From NCBI GenBank assembly GCA_024404395.1, contig JAKSPZ010000043.1, positions 1 to 7,265 of the forward strand: a stretch of 7,265 bases of DNA, written 5' to 3'. A program made the translations under genes and the position numbers. This DNA is from Clostridia bacterium (GTDB lineage: Bacteria; Bacillota; Clostridia; Christensenellales; Aristaeellaceae). Shown piece after piece: positions 1-7,162 of the stretch. Under the pieces are notes generated by a model. The model saw only the letters and a list, made by a program, of their open reading frames with translations. It was not told the DNA's origin and made no database searches. The stretch's first letter is position 1, and each line of letters starts with the position of its first letter.

Positions 1-100
1 GATATCTGACCACAACATCGAATTTTTCGGTAAGAAGGTCGACCATGCGGCCCTTGCCTTCATCGCCCCAGTTGATTCCGACGATTGCACAGTTGCTCAT
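1..100 (-). CDS. purA: Adenylosuccinate synthetase, N-terminal part (cut by window edge)
   Basis: Only the first 33 codons are present; the gene runs off the left edge. The translation begins [18 protein letters not shown], the GTP-binding phosphate loop of adenylosuccinate synthetase (family form GxxWGDEGKGK). Asp13 and Lys16 sit where the catalytic Asp and P-loop Lys of the family lie, and MVDLL and DVVVRY follow as expected. The enzyme joins IMP and aspartate using GTP, the first committed step from IMP to AMP, in the cytoplasm. The ATG at 98-100 is supported by a GAGGAG ribosome site six bases upstream. The gene lies 111 nt after purC on the same strand, so it may be the third gene of an asnB-purC-purA transcript. 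A hairpin between purC and purA could reduce read-through. The last base of the usual GKGK is Arg here (GKGR), a conservative change. Confidence 0.95.
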   Translation of the reverse strand, partial: MSNCAIVGINWGDEGKGRMVDLLTEKFDVVVRY

Positions 101-115
101 TTTATTCTCCTCGAT

Positions 116-133
116 CATATCTCGAAGGATATG
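116..133 (-). other. Small hairpin just upstream of the purA ribosome site
   Basis: On the minus strand CATATC and GATATG can pair (6 bp) around the loop CTTCGA, ending a few bases before the GAGGAG ribosome site of purA. It could be an mRNA-stabilising or translation-modulating element, or chance in an AT-rich spacer. Nothing else supports a function. Confidence 0.25.
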
Positions 134-165
134 CTTTCTTTCTGTTTTTTCACGGGATGCGTAAA

Positions 166-205
166 CGCCAAATACACCACATCCTTCACGAATGTGGTGT
201 TGGCG
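166..205 (-). terminator. Strong hairpin in the purC-purA gap, possible weak terminator or mRNA stabiliser
   Basis: Beginning seven bases after the purC stop codon, the minus-strand RNA can form CGCCAA/TTGGCG plus CACCACAT/ATGTGGTG (14 bp) with a 3-nt bulge on the 3' side and a 10-nt loop. Only three U residues follow, so it is a poor intrinsic terminator. Partial termination, protection of the purC 3' end, or processing between purC and purA all fit. Read on the plus strand it has no T-run after it either. Confidence 0.4.
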
Positions 206-211
206 CCAGAA

Positions 212-931
212 TCAGGCACGATCATGCGCATTGACGCGCTTCATGACCTCGGCATAGGCCTCTTCCACACCGCCAAGATCGCGGCGGAAGCGGTCCTTCT
301 CCAGCTTTTCACCGGTTTTGCTGTACCAGAGGCGGAAGGTGTCGGGACTGATCTGATCGGCGAGGATGATCGTCCCGTCGGCAGTGCGGCCAAACTCCAG
401 CTTGAAGTCCACCAGCGTCACGCCGCATTCCGCCCAGAAAGCTTTCAGACATTCGTCGATCCGCAGGGCGAGATCACGGATGGTCTGGATCTCCGCTGCC
501 GTCGCCAGCTTTAGCGCCAGCGCGTGGCTCGTGTTGAGCAGCGGATCACCCAGCTCATCGTTTTTATATGAGAATTCGATAACCGGCTCATCAAACCGGA
601 TACCTTCATCCACACCATAACGCTTCGAGAAGGAGCCGGCGGAGAGGTTGCGAATGATTACCTCCAGCGGCACGATCTGAACCTTTCTGACAACAGTCTC
701 ACGCTCACTCAGCTCGCGCACGAAGTGCGTGGGAATGCCGGCCTTTTCCAGCATCTGCATCAGATAATTGCTCATGCGGTTATTGATGATGCCCTTGCCG
801 ACGATGGTGCCCTTCTTCAGGCCGTTGAATGCGGTGGCGTCATCCTTATAATCGACAATAACCAGTTCCGGGTCATCCGTGGCAAAGACCTTCTTTGCCT
901 TGCCCTCGTAGATCTGCTCCTTCTTCTGCAT
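212..931 (-). CDS. purC: Phosphoribosylaminoimidazole-succinocarboxamide (SAICAR) synthetase
   Basis: Full-length 239-aa cytoplasmic enzyme of de novo purine synthesis that joins CAIR and aspartate with ATP to give SAICAR. Family marks are the N-terminal nucleotide-binding strand IYEGKAKKV (residues 7-15), the first signature VPLEVIIRNLSAGSFSKRYG (87-106), the second signature VDFKLEFG (174-181) and the C-terminal ISPDTFR...KDRFR region. The length is normal for the bacterial single-domain form. The ATG at 929-931 follows AAAGGAG by ten bases. The gene begins 52 nt after the asnB stop with no convincing promoter between them, so co-transcription with asnB is likely. Two positions differ from the family's usual DE-I/F-SPDxxRxWD block: it reads ADQISPD (191-197) and RLWY (200-203), so Glu is Gln and Asp is Tyr. 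Identity is not in doubt; the effect of these changes on activity is unknown. Confidence 0.97.
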   Translation of the reverse strand: MQKKEQIYEGKAKKVFATDDPELVIVDYKDDATAFNGLKKGTIVGKGIINNRMSNYLMQMLEKAGIPTHFVRELSERETVVRKVQIVPLEVIIRNLSAGSFSKRYGVDEGIRFDEPVIEFSYKNDELGDPLLNTSHALALKLATAAEIQTIRDLALRIDECLKAFWAECGVTLVDFKLEFGRTADGTIILADQISPDTFRLWYSKTGEKLEKDRFRRDLGGVEEAYAEVMKRVNAHDRA

Positions 932-983
932 GAAGAGAATTCTCCTTTATGAATCAATATTCAAATGGAGCAAATGCGGTATC

Positions 984-2567
984 TCAGGTTCCGCTTTCTC
1001 CATAGTTTGACAGAACACGGGCCGACGGGTCGTTCACGTCGCAGCCCTCCCACTCCTTGTTGGGCATCCAGAAATCGACGACCATCTCCGCCTGTCCCGG
1101 ATAGTGCTTCTCGAAGATCTCACGATAGAGGAGAGATTCCTTCGTGAAGGGGGCAGCGAAGGTGTATTTGCCGGCCTTCTCCTGAAATTCTTCGTCGCTG
1201 TAATAAGCCTCCGCGTATTCCTTCAGATCGTCCACCATGGAGTGGCCGACCGCATCGGAAAACGCCGCTTTTTCGCGCCAGAGAATGGATTCCGGAAGGA
1301 TCGCGTCTTTTTCAAACGCATGACGGAGCAGGTATTTGCCCTTTCCGTATGTGTTGACCTTCTTCTCCGGATCCACAGACATCACATAGCGGACGAAGTC
1401 CAGATCGCCGAACGGGACGCGCGCCTCCAGCGAGTTGACGGAAATGCAGCGGTCAGCACGGAGCACATCATACATATGCAGCTCGCGGATGCGCTTTTCC
1501 GCTTCCTTCTGAAACTCTGCGGCAGAGGGCGCGAAGTCGGTATACTTATAGCCAAACAGCTCGTCGGAAATCTCACCGGTCAGCAGCACGCGGATGTCGG
1601 TGTGCTCGTGGATATACTTGCACACCAGATACATGCCCATGCTGGCCCGGATCGTCGTAATATCATATGTGCCGAGGAGCTCGATCACGCGCTCCAGGCT
1701 GCTGAGGACATCCTCTTTGGTGATGATGACCTCGGTGTGGTCGCTGCCGATATAGTCGGCGACCTGCTTTGCATATTTCAGGTCGATGGCGTCCTGATCC
1801 ATGCCGATGGCGAAGGTCTTGATGGGTTCCCGGCTGGCCTTCGCGGAGACCGCGCAGACGAGGGAGGAATCCAGACCGCCGGACAGGAGGAAGCCGACCT
1901 TCGCATCGGCCACGAGGCGCTTTTCGATGCCTGCGACCAGCTTGTCGTGGATCTTGCTGCAGACGGTCTCCAGATCGTTCATGCAGCAGCCCTCTGCCGC
2001 CGCGATGTCGCGATAGCAGATGAACTTTCCATCCTTATAATAATGTCCGGGCGGGAACGGCATCACCTTCGCGCAGAGAGCGGTCAGGTTTTTGGCTTCG
2101 CTGGCAAAGATGATCGCGCCGGCGCGGTCATAGCCATAGTAAAGCGGGCGGATGCCGATGGGGTCGCGGGCGGCGATATATTCCTGCTTCTCGCCGTCAA
2201 AGAGGATGAGCGCATATTCTGCGTCCAGCATATCGAACATGTCGGTGCCATATTCCCGGTACATGGGGAGCAGCACCTCGCAGTCGCTGCCGCTGACAAA
2301 GGAATAGCCCTTGGCGATCAGGTCGGTCTTGACCTTCTCATAGCCATAGATCTCGCCGTTGCAGACAATGTAGCTCTTGCCAAGCTGGAAGGGCTGCATG
2401 CCGGACTCGGTCATGCCCATGATCGCAAGGCGGTGGAAACCCAGAAGCCCCTTCCCCGTATCCACGATGCGGGTGTCGTCGGGGCCTCTGGATTTGGTCT
2501 TCTGGAAGCAATCATAAAATGTCTGATATTCGGCATCGCTGCTGCAGTATCCCATAATTGAACACAT
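984..2567 (-). CDS. asnB: Glutamine-hydrolysing asparagine synthetase
   Basis: Two-domain cytoplasmic enzyme that makes asparagine from aspartate, ATP and glutamine ammonia. I chose the ATG at 2565-2567 (527 aa). It exposes Cys2, the N-terminal nucleophile required of class II amidotransferases, and has GGAGG ten bases upstream. An in-frame ATG at 2585 would put six residues before that Met, which would abolish the N-terminal Cys. The amidotransferase domain shows RGPDD (27-31), NGEIYG (70-75) and ARDPIGIRPLYYG (133-145). The synthetase domain shows the PP-loop SGGLDSS (229-235), GEISDELFG (331-339) and EARVPF (381-386). It is a little shorter than E. coli AsnB (554 aa), and GEISDELFGYKY replaces GEGSDEVFGGY; I believe this is usual in a clostridial branch. 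It lies behind its own promoter and a T-box leader and is probably the first gene of a unit with purC and purA. Confidence 0.95.
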   Translation of the reverse strand: MCSIMGYCSSDAEYQTFYDCFQKTKSRGPDDTRIVDTGKGLLGFHRLAIMGMTESGMQPFQLGKSYIVCNGEIYGYEKVKTDLIAKGYSFVSGSDCEVLLPMYREYGTDMFDMLDAEYALILFDGEKQEYIAARDPIGIRPLYYGYDRAGAIIFASEAKNLTALCAKVMPFPPGHYYKDGKFICYRDIAAAEGCCMNDLETVCSKIHDKLVAGIEKRLVADAKVGFLLSGGLDSSLVCAVSAKASREPIKTFAIGMDQDAIDLKYAKQVADYIGSDHTEVIITKEDVLSSLERVIELLGTYDITTIRASMGMYLVCKYIHEHTDIRVLLTGEISDELFGYKYTDFAPSAAEFQKEAEKRIRELHMYDVLRADRCISVNSLEARVPFGDLDFVRYVMSVDPEKKVNTYGKGKYLLRHAFEKDAILPESILWREKAAFSDAVGHSMVDDLKEYAEAYYSDEEFQEKAGKYTFAAPFTKESLLYREIFEKHYPGQAEMVVDFWMPNKEWEGCDVNDPSARVLSNYGESGT

Positions 2568-2580
2568 AATTGATGTTCCT

Positions 2581-2609
2581 CCCAATTATTGTTTCAGCAA
2601 TCAATAGGG
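2581..2609 (-). promoter_or_regulatory. Alternative hairpin that masks part of the asnB Shine-Dalgarno sequence
   Basis: In the minus-strand RNA, CCC (2609-2607) can pair with GGG (2583-2581), AUUG (2605-2602) with UAAU (2588-2585), and UUG (2600-2598) with CAA (2591-2589). This leaves one U-U mismatch, one bulged A and a six-base loop CUGAAA. The GGG is the start of GGGAGG, the asnB ribosome site at 2578-2583. The 5' arm overlaps CCUAU (2608-2604), the 3' arm of helix A1 of the T-box antiterminator fold, so the two folds exclude each other. No U-run follows the hairpin, so it does not look like an intrinsic terminator. Translation control is inferred from the base pairing only. Confidence 0.55.
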
Positions 2610-2814
2610 CAAGTGCTGTACTCGCGGTGCCACCTATCTTTCATCTCAACCTCAGCCAAGGTTTATCCGGTTAACGCCCGGCTACGGCGCGCCTACTGGG
2701 AAGCAAGCCTCTGTTCAGTCTGCAGCTCGAAAAGGGTTTTTCATACAGACCCGTTACGCGGCTCCCAGCGCCCCGCGCTCTCTGCAAGCGGGTATCTGCA
2801 CTACTCGTCTTTTC
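2604..2814 (-). promoter_or_regulatory. T-box riboswitch leader, probably tRNA-Asn specific
   Basis: The minus strand carries the T-box signature AGGTGGCACCGCGAG. The antiterminator folds exactly: helix A1 AUAGG (2637-2633) with CCUAU (2608-2604), the seven-base bulge UGGCACC (2632-2626), and helix A2 GCGAG (2625-2621) with CUUGC (2613-2609). Upstream lie Stem III AACCU/AGGUU (2663-2648), a GUAGG...CGUUA region like Stem IIA/B, and Stem I. Stem I has base helix GAAAAG (2814-2809) with CUUUUC (2734-2729), an AGUA motif, and the AGAGAG bulge (2783-2778). The likely specifier codon is AAC (Asn) at 2738-2736, beside the base helix; the exact frame is uncertain, and AAA can be read one base earlier. 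UGGC in the bulge would pair with GCCA of a tRNA with discriminator G, as tRNA-Asn has. Together with asnB downstream, this supports asparagine sensing. Confidence 0.9.
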
Positions 2815-2826
2815 TCAAACGCTTTT

Positions 2827-2855
2827 ATTTTATATAATCACTTCGGATTTTGCAA
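2827..2855 (-). promoter_or_regulatory. Probable promoter of the asnB T-box transcript
   Basis: On the minus strand TTGCAA (2855-2850) and TAAAAT (2832-2827) are 17 bases apart; TATAAA two bases earlier is an alternative -10. The start would fall near 2820, just before the base of T-box Stem I at 2814, which is where a T-box transcript should begin. The -35 lies immediately after the hairpin that follows amtB. Confidence 0.6.
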
Positions 2856-2856
2856 G

Positions 2857-2900
2857 ATGTACGAAGAAGCAAATTCGCTCTTCTTTGCTTCTCCGTACAT
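2857..2900 (-). terminator. Long hairpin after amtB, probable end of the glnA-amtB unit
   Basis: Nine bases after the amtB stop codon, the RNA forms a 17-bp stem, AUGUACGGAGAAGCAAA with UUUGCUUCUUCGUACAU, broken only by one G-U pair, with a 10-base loop. On the minus strand CUUGC follows, not a U-run. Read on the plus strand the same stem has one A-C mismatch but is followed by TTTTTATGG. It separates the glnA-amtB unit from the asnB promoter. Efficiency of termination in the gene direction is uncertain because the U-tract is missing. Confidence 0.5.
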
Positions 2901-2909
2901 TTTTATGGT

Positions 2910-4673
2910 TTATTCGACATCCTGCAGGGCGTCATAGCCCTCTTCGCCGGTTCTGACCTTCACGACATTTTCCACATCATAGACGAAGATCTTGCCGTCG
3001 CCGATGTGTCCGGTATACAGGACGCGCTTGGCGGTCTCGATGACGGTGCGGACCGGCACCTTGCTGACCACGATATCGACCTGAACCTTGGGCAGCAGGT
3101 TGGCTTCGATCTGAACGCCGCGGTAGTATTCGGGCTTGCCCTTCTGGACGCCGCAGCCGAGGACGTGGGAAACCGTCATGCCGGTGATGCCGACATCCAT
3201 CATGGCAGCCTTCAGAGTCTCGAACTTGGATTCCTTGCAGATGATCTCGACCTTGGTGAACTTGGGGGTCGTGCCGTCGTAGGCAGGAACCTTCTTCACG
3301 GGGATCGCTTCCGCAGGAGGCGTATCGCCGGTGACGACGACTGCCTGCTCATACTGCTCGAAGCCGTAGTTCAGGCTCTCCACCGCAGGAACGAAATCGG
3401 CATAGGCACTGGGGAGACCGTGCTCGGTGCTGTCCAGACCCTTGATCTCTTCCTCCGCGGTGACGCGCAGGCCGATGGTCTTCTTGATGATGGTGAAGGT
3501 GATGGTCATGGTGATGGCGGTCCAGGCAAGGATCGCGACCATGCCCAGCGCCTGCACGCCCAGAAGTCTGGCGCTGCCGGTGTAGAGCAGACCTTCCAGA
3601 CCGGCGGGTGCTTCGGGGTTGGCCAGCAGGCCCACCGCGATGGTGCCCCACACGCCGTTGGCGAAGTGGACGCCCACAGCACCCACGGGATCGTCGATAT
3701 GGAGCTTCAGATCCAGCAGCTCGACGGCGAAGATGACCAGAATACCGGAGACGATACCGACCACGACGGCGCCCGTTGCATCGAGGGCGTCACAGCCGGC
3801 GGTGATGCCGACCAGACCGGCGAGGGAACCGTTGAGGCACATGGAAACATCGGGTTTGCCGTTCTTGATCCAGGTGACGATCATGGTGGTGACAGTCGCG
3901 ACAGCGGGAGCGATGGTGGTCGTCACAAAGATGGAAGCCAGAGAATTGCCATCCCATGCGGCTGCGCCGTTGAAGCCATACCAGCCGAACCAGAGGATGA
4001 AGCAGCCGAGAGCGCCGAGGGTGATGGAGTGACCGGGGATCGCGTTGACCTTGGTGACCTTGCCGGAGCTGTCCTTGAGGTACTTGCCCATTCGGGGGCC
4101 GACCATGATGGCACCGATCAGAGCGGTGATGCCGCCGACGGCATGGATGGCAGCGGAGCCGGCGAAATCATGGAAGCCCATCTGAACCAGCCAGCCCTGA
4201 GAGTTCCAGACCCAGCCAGCCTCGATCGGGTATACAAAGATGGAGATCACGCCGGAATAGATGCAGTAGGAAATGAACTTTGTGCGTTCTGCCATGGAGC
4301 CGGAGACGATGGGCGCGGCCGTGGCGCAGAACACGAGGTTGGATACAAATGCGGGAGCATTGCCGCCCTCCAGGAAGGCGCCGAAGTTCGTCAGGATCTG
4401 CAGGTTCGGCTTGCCGAAGATGCCCAGCACATAGTCCTCAGCCATCATCAGGCTGAAGCCCAGCAGGATGAATACCACGGTGCCGATGCAGAAGTCCATC
4501 AGGTTTTTCATGATGATGTTGCCGGCGTTCTTCGCTCTGGTGAAACCGGTCTCCACCATCGCAAAGCCGGCCTGCATAAAGAAGACCAGAGCCGCGCCGA
4601 TGAGGAACCATACGCCGAATACTTCGCTGTTGACCGAGCTTTGGATCAGCTCGGTAATCTCTTCGATAACCAT
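2910..4673 (-). CDS. amtB: Ammonium transporter (Amt/Rh family) with fused C-terminal PII domain
   Basis: A 587-aa membrane protein. Residues about 18-400 are an Amt channel with many hydrophobic segments. Family marks include the pore Asp169 and first twin His177 in HDFAGSAAIHAVGG, WFGWYGFNGAAAW (228-240), and the second twin His336 in DDPVGAVGVHFANGVWG. After a linker (about 405-470), residues 473-587 are a complete PII signal protein domain. It shows the start KVEIICKESKFETLKAA, a T-loop QKGKPEYYRG with Tyr517 at the uridylylated Tyr51 position of GlnB/GlnK, LPKVQVDIVV, and the ATP-binding TGHIGDGKIFVY and VRTGEEG. The channel passes ammonium/ammonia through the membrane. PII proteins read 2-oxoglutarate and ATP/ADP, and free GlnK blocks AmtB, so here the gate seems built in. 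The ATG at 4671-4673 has GAGGAGG seven bases upstream. It lies 51 nt after glnA on the same strand. Confidence 0.95.
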   Translation of the reverse strand: MVIEEITELIQSSVNSEVFGVWFLIGAALVFFMQAGFAMVETGFTRAKNAGNIIMKNLMDFCIGTVVFILLGFSLMMAEDYVLGIFGKPNLQILTNFGAFLEGGNAPAFVSNLVFCATAAPIVSGSMAERTKFISYCIYSGVISIFVYPIEAGWVWNSQGWLVQMGFHDFAGSAAIHAVGGITALIGAIMVGPRMGKYLKDSSGKVTKVNAIPGHSITLGALGCFILWFGWYGFNGAAAWDGNSLASIFVTTTIAPAVATVTTMIVTWIKNGKPDVSMCLNGSLAGLVGITAGCDALDATGAVVVGIVSGILVIFAVELLDLKLHIDDPVGAVGVHFANGVWGTIAVGLLANPEAPAGLEGLLYTGSARLLGVQALGMVAILAWTAITMTITFTIIKKTIGLRVTAEEEIKGLDSTEHGLPSAYADFVPAVESLNYGFEQYEQAVVVTGDTPPAEAIPVKKVPAYDGTTPKFTKVEIICKESKFETLKAAMMDVGITGMTVSHVLGCGVQKGKPEYYRGVQIEANLLPKVQVDIVVSKVPVRTVIETAKRVLYTGHIGDGKIFVYDVENVVKVRTGEEGYDALQDVE

Positions 4674-4699
4674 ATCGAACCCTCCTCGTCTTTACTTTT

Positions 4700-4719
4700 A
4701 AAATACGCCGAAGCGTTTT
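4700..4719 (-). terminator. Small UUCG hairpin between glnA and amtB, possible partial terminator
   Basis: Shortly after the glnA stop, ACGC-UUCG-GCGU forms a stable tetraloop hairpin (4716-4705) flanked by AAA on the 5' side and AUUUU on the 3' side. The A and U runs can extend the stem past one bulged A. It is short, so a leaky terminator or an mRNA end stabiliser that keeps more glnA than amtB message is plausible. The amtB ribosome site lies only a few bases beyond. Confidence 0.4.
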
Positions 4720-4724
4720 CAATC

Positions 4725-6821
<2,097 letters not shown>

Positions 6822-6863
6822 ATCACACGCTCCTTTAAGAAGTTACACACACGCTGCAAAGAG

Positions 6864-6903
6864 AAAAGGCGCCTCTGATGGTATCGCAACCATCAAAGAC
6901 GCC
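6864..6903 (-). terminator. Attenuator terminator 2 in the glnA leader
   Basis: The minus-strand RNA forms an unbroken 15-bp stem: GGCGUCUUUGAUGGU (6903-6889) with ACCAUCAGAGGCGCC (6882-6868), loop UGCGAU, then UUUUCUCUUU. This is a good intrinsic terminator upstream of glnA (start at 6821), so it must be bypassed for expression. Its 5' arm overlaps the 3' arm and part of the loop of the small hairpin at 6895-6912. Confidence 0.85.
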
Positions 6904-6912
6904 ATTGCCTTC
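6895..6912 (-). promoter_or_regulatory. Hexaloop hairpin 2 of the glnA leader, ANTAR-target type
   Basis: GAAGGC (6912-6907) pairs with GUCUUU (6900-6895), two of the pairs being G-U, around the six-base loop AAUGGC. A at loop position 1 and G at position 4 match what is known for RNA hairpins bound by ANTAR-domain antiterminators. Forming it breaks the lower half of terminator 2, the expected antitermination logic. No ANTAR protein gene is in the window, so the partner is inferred. Confidence 0.6.
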
Positions 6913-6936
6913 GTGCAGTGTTGAGTTGTTAAACAG

Positions 6937-6972
6937 AAAAAGCGGCTTCGAGTACTATAACTCAAAGACGCC
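6937..6972 (-). terminator. Attenuator terminator 1 in the glnA leader
   Basis: GGCGUCUUUGAGU (6972-6960) pairs with ACUCGAAGCCGCU (6953-6941), with one U-C mismatch and outer G-U pair, around loop UAUAGU, followed by a run of five U and CUG. It lies only about 15 bases after the expected transcript start and has the same design as terminator 2, sharing the 5' arm start GGCGUCUUUGA. Confidence 0.75.
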
Positions 6973-6981
6973 CTTGCCTTT
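6964..6981 (-). promoter_or_regulatory. Hexaloop hairpin 1 of the glnA leader, ANTAR-target type
   Basis: AAAGGC (6981-6976) pairs with GUCUUU (6969-6964), one pair being G-U, around loop AAGGGC, again with A1 and G4. It overlaps the 5' arm of terminator 1 and so excludes it. It lies within a few bases of the probable 5' end of the RNA. The sequence is repeated nearly exactly in hairpin 2. Confidence 0.6.
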
Positions 6982-6990
6982 ACGTGCCGC

Positions 6991-7019
6991 ATTATACACT
7001 CGCCTTTTTCCGTTGTCAA
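6991..7019 (-). promoter_or_regulatory. Promoter of glnA, perfect sigma-70/SigA consensus
   Basis: On the minus strand TTGACA (7019-7014) and TATAAT (6996-6991) are separated by exactly 17 bases. A promoter this strong should fire constantly, which fits control after initiation by the two terminators that follow. The start is expected near 6984-6985. Between this -35 and the divergent -35 at 7068 are 48 bases with a run of C and T; I see no operator I can name there. Confidence 0.9.
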
Positions 7020-7067
7020 CCCCCTTTTTTCAATTTCCGGAGTGAATCAGGGAACTGTATTTATGTA

Positions 7068-7096
7068 TTGACAAAGTATATTTATTCAATTATTAT
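7068..7096 (+). promoter_or_regulatory. Divergent promoter of the lipoprotein gene
   Basis: TTGACA (7068-7073) and TATTAT (7091-7096) are 17 bases apart in an AT-rich stretch, placing the start near 7103 and giving a leader of about 60 nt. It points away from the glnA promoter. Confidence 0.8.
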
Positions 7097-7117
7097 TCTG
7101 TTTGTAAATTTAAATAC

Positions 7118-7140
7118 CTGATGATATTCCATCAGAATAT
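7118..7140 (+). promoter_or_regulatory. Two overlapping hairpins in the lipoprotein leader
   Basis: CTGATG (7118-7123) can pair with CATCAG (7130-7135) around a six-base loop. Alternatively ATATTC (7124-7129) can pair with GAATAT (7135-7140). The two folds exclude each other and end eight to thirteen bases before the AAGGAG ribosome site. A regulatory role is possible but unsupported beyond the pairing. Confidence 0.3.
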
Positions 7141-7162
7141 GTCTCGCAAGGAGAAATGAAAA

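Noticed and set aside
1104..2561. A 485-codon open frame on the plus strand opposite asnB.
   Set aside because: Same cause: codon-aligned shadow of asnB, composition typical of antisense translation, no motif and no ribosome site of note.
2568..2585. Extending asnB to the in-frame ATG at 2583-2585.
   Set aside because: It would place the ribosome site GGAGG inside the coding region and bury the catalytic Cys behind six extra residues.
2589..2837. An 82-codon plus-strand open frame in the noncoding stretch before asnB.
   Set aside because: It coincides with the T-box leader read backwards; conserved RNA structure explains the sequence, and the peptide has no recognisable feature.
6890..6987. 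The repeated module in the glnA leader as a CRISPR or mobile-element repeat.
   Set aside because: Only two copies, each part of a terminator-overlapping hairpin; no spacer regularity, transposase or terminal repeats.
6822..6990. A glutamine riboswitch (glnA RNA or downstream-peptide type) in the glnA leader.
   Set aside because: Those are known mainly from cyanobacteria and related phage, and I could not find their three-way junction; hexaloop hairpins overlapping terminators explain the leader better.
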